From: Isohypsibius dastychi
Taxonomy: Eukaryota > Tardigrada > Eutardigrada > Parachela > Isohypsibiidae
DNA length: 14,805 nt
NCBI GenBank assembly: GCA_034696485.1
Contig: JAQIWT010000817.1
Coordinates: 1 to 14,805 of the forward strand
Reading direction: 5' to 3'
Below the pieces are notes generated by a model, which did no database searches, was not told the origin of the DNA, and saw nothing but the letters and a program-made list of their open reading frames with translations. Made by a program: the position numbers and the translations under genes. Numbering within the stretch: the stretch's first letter is position 1; each line of letters opens with the position of its first letter. Below are positions 8,209-14,805 of this stretch, piece after piece.

Positions 8209-8961
8209 TTTAAGGAAGTCGAAATAAACGATAGGATAACAGAGTTTGAGCTGGCGTGACCAATATACGGCAACAAATTAAAATTTCGCGCTTTGGTGAA
8301 AGCCCGTGGATTGCTCTGGGCGACTGAACAGACTTCCAGATGATGAATGTGAAAAGGAAAAATGGTCATTCAGAGACTAGTAAGAGACACCGGTAAATCG
8401 AAATCACACCGCGTAATCGAAAAAACAACAAAAAGTCGCGATTACTTTTCCATTTCTGAGATTGCGGAAATCTATGAAAACACTACCATAGCGGATCGAT
8501 AACGGTCATCCCGTCGTTAGCCTTTGTCGTATAATAAATTTAGATGTCTGGTGGTTCCATCTTGAGACTTGACTTGACACACCTCTTCATGTGTGTGGGA
8601 AAGTTTTTCGAATCCGACAGCTTACTTTAATCTGCCCGATTTTCAGCATCCTTATGATGTGACATGTTAATAAACACCATTTTGATCGATCCGGATGTTT
8701 CCATAATTGTTTTCCAGAATGATTGCTGAGTATTCAATGTATTGCGCGCCAGTCGGGAAGGTCAGTGTATGTTCTGGAAAATCCAGTTTCCAGACGACGT
8801 CTTTCATGAGCAACATTATCTCCGACATCCGGATTAATCTGCGACTCACCCATCCCCTCCTCGGACGGTGCTATAAAGCAATATCACTATTATTTCATCT
8901 TCGTATCCGCCGGGTGTACAGCAAGGATTACCATATAAAACGGTTCTTCAGTTCTTAAACA
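8209..8961. other. Divergent intergenic region between serpin B and the GPCR
   Basis: Serpin B is transcribed leftward and the receptor rightward, so this 753-bp stretch should contain both promoters. The open frames at 8707-8958 (+) and 8667-8849 (-) overlap antisense and match nothing I know. A TATAAAG for the receptor is listed separately. For serpin B I see only a weak TATATT near 8262-8267 on the - strand. Confidence 0.6.
8872..8900 (+). promoter_or_regulatory. Candidate TATA box and initiator of the GPCR gene
   Basis: TATAAAG at 8872-8878 is followed by TCATCT at 8895-8900, about 25 bases on, a plausible TATA/initiator pair. A start near 8897 would give a 65-nt leader before the ATG at 8962. 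A second TATAAAA at 8934-8940 is too close to the ATG to serve that start. Confidence 0.4.
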
Positions 8962-10022
8962 ATGAGTATTGACAACGGCTCCTTCAACACTTCTGCTGTC
9001 CGATCCACTTATTTGTCAGTCGGTTCACTTCAAATCTGGTATGCTGCGACAATATTCACGTCATTCGCTGGCGCTTTGGTCGCTGCAACTCTCATTGTTA
9101 CAATCGCTTATACCAGAGCACTTCGACGAGGACCAGGTTGGCTCGTCTTGAACCAGCTTATCGTCGAGTTTGCCCAGAGTTCAATAATTCTACCGGTTAA
9201 CAACGGAGTGACATTTTCGGCGCTCTCCGGTTTTTACCCGGTGGTTAACTGTAGAGCTCTCCTCATGCTTGTCTTAACCACTGGCTTTGTCGCATTATGG
9301 AGCGCCGTGTTCATTGCACTCAACCGATGCATAGCTGTTTTTATCCCAAGATGGTACAAGAAAATCGCGTCCAGAGGAACAATAGCGCTTACAATATTAC
9401 TGAGCTACATCGTTGGATTCGTGCTTGGGCTGATGTTTTATTTCCGAATCGGATTTGGATTTGACACTGCACCAACCGGGGAATGTGTCACAAAGCAGGT
9501 GGACCCCATTGTCAGTGTTGTTTTGTACGCGTTCGGGTCATTCGTCCCACTGGGCTTAGTCATTGTGACCTATGTGATTATCTTCATGGCGACTGAATTG
9601 AGGATAAGAAATCGGATTGAAACAAGTCATATTGAGCGGATTAGAATGATGCGCAGAGTCAAGATGACAAAAGTGTTATGCGTCGCTGCAATTTGGTGCA
9701 TGTTGTGTTATTCTCCTATTCCAATCATCACAGCAGTATCACCGGCATTGTATATGCAGAACCGTTTACTCAACTTGTGGCTCAGAGCCGTTGCCAACTA
9801 CGGATTCAGCTTCAGCCCGGTAAGAACTGGAATGTTAGCAGGTGTTCTAAAAGAGATTTCGGGGTTCAAACGTGTGGATGTTCATAGGTGTTTTTTTACG
9901 TGTTGAACGAGGATTATCGCAAAGCCACTCTACGTCTGTTTCGGGATATCAGGAGGATACATCCAGTTTGTGTAGCTGCAAATGTTGTTAGCGACAAGAA
10001 ACGAAGTATTGATGGGAGTTAA
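8962..10022 (+). CDS. Rhodopsin-like (class A) GPCR, orphan
   Basis: Seven-transmembrane receptor of 330 aa in the plasma membrane; ligand unknown. Exons 8962-9819 and 9888-10022 join in phase 0 across a 68-bp GTAAGA...ATAG intron. Approximate helices: TM1 25-50, TM2 60-82, TM3 97-120, TM4 139-161, TM5 183-210, TM6 236-258, TM7 about 272-293. N5-G-S and N9-T-S are N-glycosylation sites at the outside N-terminus. C97 and C175 would form the TM3-ECL2 disulphide. The E/DRY motif at the end of TM3 is NRC (121-123), TM6 has CYSP where CWxP is usual, and TM7 has SPVFFY in place of NPxxY, split by the intron after the Pro. The second exon supplies VFFYVLNEDYRKATLRLF (helix 8), confirming the splice; reading straight through the donor gives an unlike C-terminus. 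I cannot assign a subfamily. Confidence 0.88.
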
Positions 10023-10156
10023 ATATGATTATCCTGGCAATTTGATCACCATGAATTATAGCTATTCTTATTCCGAGCTCCCAAGAGGTCGGTAAATGTA
10101 ACCGTCACAGACCACGCATTTTACCATTCAGTATGCATTGTATATGTCGGTGAATT

Positions 10157-10180
10157 CTGTAATCTGAACTGTAATCTGAA
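10157..10180. repeat. Two exact tandem copies of CTGTAATCTGAA
   Basis: Copies at 10157-10168 and 10169-10180 are identical. A third partial unit (CAG) breaks off after them. This is a small local duplication in the 3' flank of the receptor gene. Confidence 0.85.
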
Positions 10181-10228
10181 CAGTTTTCCTTACAGCTTTA
10201 GACGGGAGCGTTTTGTCGCCTAGCACAT

Positions 10229-10239
10229 CCCCCCCCCCC
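10229..10239. repeat. C11 homopolymer tract
   Basis: Eleven consecutive C, the third long G/C homopolymer in the window. Confidence 0.9.
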
Positions 10240-10563
10240 TTCCCAGGATTTGGTGTCCATTCCTTAAGATATGCCATGTTATTGTATCTGTTATAATAGT
10301 TGATATGATGCGAGTTTTTCAAACTAACAAAAAGATGGCCAGGATTCGGTCGAAGTCCGTTCGAACACAATAAGAATTTCCGTAATTACCGTGTTCTCTG
10401 ATAGTTCATGAGCTTACGTACTGCCCACTGATTGCTTCCTCTTATATGGTTACCCAATTCTGATGTTTTTTCTTGTCGCATTCATGGTATTTTTTCTTAT
10501 ACGACGGCTATTTTTGGGCGTTTCGGGCGGGTGTGTCTGAACATAGGCACTAATCGTTTCGTG

Positions 10564-10590
10564 AAGTAAACCTAACATTCCGGTTTACTT
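10564..10590. repeat. 9-bp perfect inverted repeat with a 9-nt loop
   Basis: AAGTAAACC at 10564-10572 and GGTTTACTT at 10582-10590 are exact reverse complements. It lies in intergenic DNA; function unknown. Confidence 0.75.
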
Positions 10591-11459
10591 TCTTCCTGTC
10601 GCTCATTATTGTAAACCTATTCAACATCACAAAACGGAATTCCTCCACTCCCCACCTTTGGGAAAGCGTACGTGGTCGACCGTAGACCAATGTGGGTGCA
10701 TATTTTTTAATGTGAGCACTGCAGTCCGTGCGTTGTTAAGACGAAAAACATCCGTTCGGTATGGTAATGGATATGACCCGATTGTCACCCATTAAATCCG
10801 ACACGTAGTAAAGCAATGATCTAATTCACGGTATTTTTCTCCCCACCAATGTGCGCTGTGGTCGTTCCTGGTAAAAAGGAAAAAGTGAGATTCTCTGTAC
10901 ACGCCCACGTTTGACAGTTTCCCATACGAGTAGTTTTGCATCAAAATTTACCGTGTCTTATCCAAGACTTGAGAAAATAGGCTCAAAACAAGTGCAACGT
11001 TTTAACGCCCTACGTAGGGAGTCAAAATCACTATGGGTATGGGACGCTTACCCAGAGAATGCGCGTAATCCTATCCTAGATCTAGCTATATAGCCCATCA
11101 CAAGGAAAACTAAGTATTCTTGATTGCCAGCTCAAGCTTTCAATTATCGCAATGTTCGGTGAATCAAAAACAGAAATATTTGAGATCTCAATTTGATTAA
11201 TCTAGCCGTGGAATTCCCCGCCTTTTGAAAGATCAAAAATCATGTTTTAGCTCCGATTTTCCATTCTCAGGAGTCATGACTGACGACTGACGGATAAACA
11301 GCGCTATTCTGCGCTGGCTCCAAATCTCAGCGAAAGAGCTTCAAAACAATGCCAGTTGGTGAAATTCAATTATTTTGCTTATCGGCTTGAACTCTTTAGT
11401 CTACACAGCGGTGTTATACATGGATGATGTGTGGACTGTGGAGTCGACAGACAAAAATT

Positions 11460-13216
11460 TTAGAGAGTTTCGACTCGACCCAGACAAACCATGATCCCAC
11501 TTTGGTTGTGTCGGACAGCAAACAGGAAAGATCGGTCAGCTCTGATTTTGGCTATTGGTGATTTCGTATTCAATGTCTTCTGTTCGATTGCTGGGTTGCT
11601 TTTTGGTTTGCTCAGCTTCATTTTCAAATCCGAAAATGATAGCACTGAGCTAGACACGGTGGTTTTTGACATTTTCTCCTTCGTATCGCCAGTATCGGTC
11701 CCAAGTTCGTCGACACCTAAGAAAACCATATATTAACGGAATTTGTTGACCGTGAAAATACGCTCACTGAAGTATCCATTGTGAACTGCGGCTGTGAGTG
11801 CGACCTGTTCTTGTGACATACGGCTCAGGTCAGCGTGTTCCGTGAACAGTGACACAACGCCGATCTTCTTGAGTAAACTCTTCATGTCCAGCTGGGTCTG
11901 CATCTTGAATTTGGGTAGGGCGACCTGGACTTCGCGTAGGCGTTTGACCAAGTTGATTTGGTTGAATGTAGCTGGGTTCAAGTTGTGTAGCATTTCTGTG
12001 AGACCATCCTTCTTCATCGGGATAAATAATAGCAAGCTGGCCGAGTTAAATGCGTATGGGATTTCGATGTAGTTGATCTCGCGTCCGAAGTCTTGAACAA
12101 CAGGCAGGAAGAAGGTGCCGTTCATGGTTTTGACATTGACCACTTTTCCGTCTAGCTGATAGAATGGCTGAACGGTCGTTAAGTCCGCATCGAAGGTCAC
12201 ATCGAATCTGATAAACGAAGCTTTCAAATGGCAGTTGTAAAGGTCAGCTCAGATATTTTAACTAGCGTAGTAGTTCGCCGCAGATTCGAATTTACAAACG
12301 ACAGAAAATATCAAAGTGTTCTACATTTTTAGCTATCAAGCGTTTTTAGCACATGGCATGAACGTCGATTATCCAAAAAACTTCCAAAATGGAAAACAGA
12401 AAACAGTTTCTTGAATATTCACGTTTTTAAAATCTGTTCAAGACTTCGATAGTTTGCGAGAAAGTGGTTTCCATTCAAATGAAAGAAAATAGTTATTGGC
12501 AGTTGAAGAATACGACACTTACCGAGCCCGGAAGCAAATACCATTTGCAAGTACCAGCTGAGTGTGTTTGTTGATTGTCCCCGGGGCAAAGCATTCAGTA
12601 ACTTTTCCGTTCATCTTATCTTCGACGTAGTCATTTACTTCCTGTCGTGCCGAACTTGAGCTGTTTCGGAAATCAATGAAGGATATTTCTCCCCGTAGTT
12701 TTCTGACACGGCTGACGAAATCCTCTTCTAGTTGTATACTGGCGTCAACAAACAACTTGTTGATACGGAATACTTGGAACGCTCCAGTTTCATCCTCTAA
12801 TTTGCCTTCCTCTCGCGCAGTCCTGTGCAGAACAGCAAGAGCGTACCTGGAATTTAAAACCAATCAAACTTAAATCAAGTTGACCGTCACCCTATGGTCA
12901 GTTGATCAATCTAGGCAACACTCAAATTGCAGAAACTATACGAGGATATAGTACATAATTCAGAGGCAAAAACTGACCTATAGGCCATCTGCAGATCGTT
13001 TTCGAACGTCGATGCAGTAAAGATGGGCGAATCGTTCAGCTGAAGCGCTTGCTCAATTTCTGCTCGAGTTTTCCCATCCGAACCGAGTAGCACAAGCAAA
13101 ATCCCTGTCGACGCGGCCATTGGTGAATATAACAAATTACCGGTGGGTTGCTCTTTCCGACATGCTTGAAAAAGTGAGATTGCAAACTTTTGCATGGGAG
13201 CACGGAGTGAGTCCAT
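11460..13216 (-). CDS. Serpin C, intracellular-type serpin with the longest reactive loop
   Basis: Complete serpin, 419 aa, starting MDSLRAPMQKFAISLFQACR, identical to serpin B over this start and lacking a signal peptide. Exons in transcription order: 13216-12978, 12846-12523, 12207-11768, 11716-11460; phases 2, 2, 1. Motifs: GNLLYSPMAASTG, LANGICFRARFDVTF, LNPATFNQINLVKRL, VALPKFKM, TAAVHNGYFS, then the hinge VDELGTDTGDTK and the C-terminal FLFAVRHN and LGRVE. The loop from the P15 Gly to SFLF is about 57 residues, more than twice the antitrypsin length, and rich in Lys, Ser and Thr. P12-P9 are TGDT, not Ala-rich, so it is probably not a classical fast inhibitor. Two deviations from its paralogues: Phe replaces the Trp after the exon 2/3 junction, and Ser replaces the Pro of PFLF. 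The only in-frame starts upstream are non-ATG. Splice sites all fit GT-AG. Confidence 0.92.
12208..12522 (-). other. Intron 2 of serpin C (315 bp)
   Basis: GTAAGT donor and ATCAG acceptor on the - strand. No coding potential or repeat of note was seen in it. Confidence 0.65.
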
Positions 13217-14136
13217 AATGAAAATACAGAAGAGTGTTGAACACCACACAAAACGACATGTAGAAAACAAAATGAGAAACCAATTTCGATACTTTTAATG
13301 TATGGAAACTTTCGGAAGCCCTAGGGCGTCCAGGGTATTTTCATTATGCGAAGTATAAAATGATTGAAATCAGTTCATTTTTCGCTTCTTGCATAACCGT
13401 TTTTCTTTGTGCGTTATTGTTTAACACTGTTGTTTGTCACTGTTTTACTGCGTTGTTGTTTTCATTGTTGTTTCTTCTGTGCAGGTTGGTCAATATTTTT
13501 TGTCACAAAAGAGCAGACTAAAAGTGCTTAGTTTTGCGTTGTGCTATCTAAGCCATGTTCAAGTCAACGCAGATTGAAGCACGAAGTGAACCATCTGCGA
13601 AACTTGAGAAATCGAGTACCTTCGCTCGCAAATTCTAGTTATGGCTTGGAATTCTCAAGTTTGCTCTACAGTATTTGTCTGGTTCACTCTTCAACACTGT
13701 GAATTGTAAACTATTTTCTCTTTAGCACAGCTGGATGATATCTGAGCTGAGCCTTTAGTAGTTCAATTGTAGCTCTGGGGCGGTTATGGGCCAGTTATCC
13801 AGGATGCAAAATTTGGGCAGTGGCTTTGGCTTTAGTGTTACATACGGTAATAAAAACCCGAAATTTCATTTTCCATGTTTTGGCGAGTTTGTGAAAACCT
13901 TAATATGTGTCAAGTCTCAAGTCAATAGTTGATAGAAAATCCAACAATCTGGCCATTCGACAAAAACTGTCAACAGCGGACAACCTCAGCACTTTCAACA
14001 TTAACTCACGTATGCTGATCATGACAAACCGAAACTTTCAAGTACAATGCTGTCTCGAATAAAAAACAAGCCATAACTTGAAAGTCGGACGCTTACTTGC
14101 TTGTACATTGACATCACTCTCACTGATTTCATTGAA
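13217..14136. other. Divergent intergenic region between serpin C and the SOD gene
   Basis: This 920-bp stretch separates two genes transcribed away from each other, so it should hold both promoters. It contains a nested inverted repeat (13585-13688). A short T-rich open frame on the + strand (13360-13521, 53 codons, hydrophobic) sits directly on a TATAAAA at 13354-13360, but nothing supports it as a gene. No good TATA/initiator pair was found for either flanking gene. Confidence 0.55.
13585..13688. repeat. Nested imperfect inverted repeat (about 104 nt)
   Basis: Outer arms AGTGAACCA (13585-13593) and TGGTTCACT (13680-13688) are exact complements. Inner arms AAACTTGAGAA (13600-13610) and TTCTCAAGTTT (13652-13662) are too. 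Unpaired stretches of 6 and 17 nt separate them, with a 41-nt central loop. It could fold as a long hairpin, or be the remnant of a small palindromic element. Confidence 0.65.
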
Positions 14137-14666
14137 ATGTTCATACCTACAATCTTCGTATGCGTGCTAGCTTTGATCCATGCTCAAGCACCTCCTCCCC
14201 CTCCACCGCCTTCGCCAAACACTAATTTACCCCCACCACCTCCCCCAAATGGTCCAAAGAAAGCTTTGGTGACTTTAAGTGGTACCAGTGGAGTAAACGG
14301 AATCGTGACCTTTCAACAAAGCGCTCCCGGATCAGCAGTTACAATCACAGGATCAATCTCCGGCCTAGCTGCTTTGTCAACTCATGGCTTCCATATCCAT
14401 CAGGTACGATTCGTGCTATCATCACCCGTTTTAACTGTGTCCATGCTGTTTTTGATTTGGTAGTATGGGGATCTCTCAAACGGCTGCACTAGCATGGGGT
14501 CGCACTTCAATCCCGCTAATCTGACCCATGGAGCAAAAGAGTCTTCCGATCGCCACGTTGGAGATTTGGGCAACATCGTTGCAAATGGTATGGATCCATA
14601 CCGTGTTTACGATAAAAAAGGTCACTGTTTACCTTAATCTTACAGATTACGGTGTTGCATTGATTA
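14137..14666 (+). CDS. Secreted Cu/Zn superoxide dismutase, 3' end missing
   Basis: Converts superoxide to oxygen and hydrogen peroxide, here predicted to act outside the cell. Exons: 14137-14403, 14464-14587, then a third starting at 14646. The signal peptide [17 protein letters not shown] is followed by a proline-rich linker (seven Pro, SPNTNL, six Pro; residues 19-37). The SOD fold starts near residue 42 (KKALVTLSG). Metal ligands in order: HGFHIH (two Cu His), GSHFNP (bridging His), LTHG, DRHVGD (Zn His and Asp). NGCTS holds the disulphide Cys. The last Cu His and the catalytic Arg would be further 3'. Exon 3 gives [10 protein letters not shown] and then meets a palindromic repeat; either a donor at 14667 (GTATCA) ends it, or the repeat interrupts the gene. 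Frame joins are 0 and 1. The start is the first ATG, and it gives the signal peptide. Confidence 0.92.
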
Positions 14667-14679
14667 GTATCAGTCCTGG

Positions 14680-14805
14680 CCCGTTATTTTAACGGAGGTC
14701 CCGTTATTCCCGCTAAACCCGTTAATCCCGTTATTTTAACGGGTTTTAACGGAACGGGAGACCGCTTGAACGGAACGATAACGGAACGGGAAATTTGAAT
14801 TAACG
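14680..14805. repeat. CCCGTTA / TAACGGG palindromic repeat array
   Basis: The last 126 bases are built from CCCGTTA, AACGGAACGG and their complements. A 7-bp inverted repeat with a 3-nt loop (CCCGTTA TTT TAACGGG) is exact at 14727-14743 and nearly so at 14680-14696. The array runs to or beyond the window end. It starts about ten bases after the last recognisable SOD residues, so it lies either in an intron or across exon 3. Confidence 0.8.

Larger units (their letters stand above)
10023..11459. other. Intergenic region, no gene recognised
   Basis: About 1.4 kb between the convergent ends of the receptor and serpin C. The short open frames (10128-10370 -, 10911-11093 +) show no recognisable motif. 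It contains a 12-bp tandem duplication (10157-10180), a C11 run (10229-10239) and a 9-bp inverted repeat (10564-10590). No clear polyadenylation signal was seen for either gene. Confidence 0.6.

Noticed and set aside
8934-8940. TATAAAA as the receptor's TATA box
   Set aside because: A start about 30 bases downstream would fall at or after the ATG at 8962.
8667-8958. Antisense pair of open frames upstream of the GPCR
   Set aside because: Neither has a recognisable motif, splice pattern or composition typical of the genes here.
9820-9906. The receptor C-terminus as read straight through (ending HRCFFTC)
   Set aside because: It starts at a good GTAAGA donor. Splicing to 9888 gives VFFYVLNEDYRKA, the expected end of TM7 and helix 8.
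10911-11093. A 60-codon + strand open frame
   Set aside because: No homology motif was recognised and there is no sign of neighbouring exons; a chance frame is more likely.
13217-13270. A longer N-terminus for serpin C that would look like a signal peptide
   Set aside because: The upstream start is TTG on the - strand, not ATG, and the conserved start MDSLRAP is shared with serpin B.
13360-13521. A 53-codon hydrophobic open frame next to TATAAAA
   Set aside because: The region is T-rich, which yields Phe/Leu-rich frames by chance. The TATA overlaps the ATG, and no downstream exon was found.

Overview
This is a eukaryotic, animal-type window. The genes are split by many very short introns (about 37-66 bp, a few longer), the splice signals are GT...AG, and there are no bacterial operon features. 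A secreted intradiol dioxygenase fragment, a VEGF/PDGF-type cystine-knot factor, a rhodopsin-class receptor, a serpin cluster and a secreted Cu/Zn superoxide dismutase with a proline-rich linker together suggest a compact-genome ecdysozoan. I think a tardigrade is most likely, because tardigrades are known to carry intradiol dioxygenases and many SOD genes. A mite or other arthropod is not excluded, and this is inference.

Layout, left to right. (1) 313-781 +: the 3' end of an intradiol ring-cleavage dioxygenase, with a one-base frame problem at its last intron. (2) 1821-3545 +: a VEGF/PDGF growth-factor gene spread over nine or ten small exons. It has a signal peptide, an unrecognised pro-region, a cystine-knot domain and a Cys-rich tail. 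(3) 3953-5381, 6021-8208 and 11460-13216, all -: three paralogous four-exon serpins (here A, B, C) with identical intron phases (2, 2, 1) and no signal peptide. The last exon carries the whole reactive-centre loop (RCL), which is much longer than usual and lacks the Ala-rich hinge. Serpin A has two opposite one-base indels in homopolymers and one GC-AG intron. (4) 8962-10022 +: a two-exon class-A GPCR lying between serpins B and C. (5) 14137 to the right edge +: a secreted Cu/Zn SOD. Its third exon runs into a CCCGTTA/TAACGGG palindromic repeat at the window end.

The genes do not form one pathway. The serpin trio is a local tandem family. The SOD, the VEGF-like factor and the dioxygenase appear extracellular. 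The intergenic stretches hold homopolymer G/C tracts, several hairpins and, for serpin A, a TATA/initiator pair at canonical spacing. I saw no tRNA, rRNA, CRISPR array or coding transposon. Exon boundaries were worked out by hand from frame continuity, splice dinucleotides and paralogue comparison; none was tested against RNA data.
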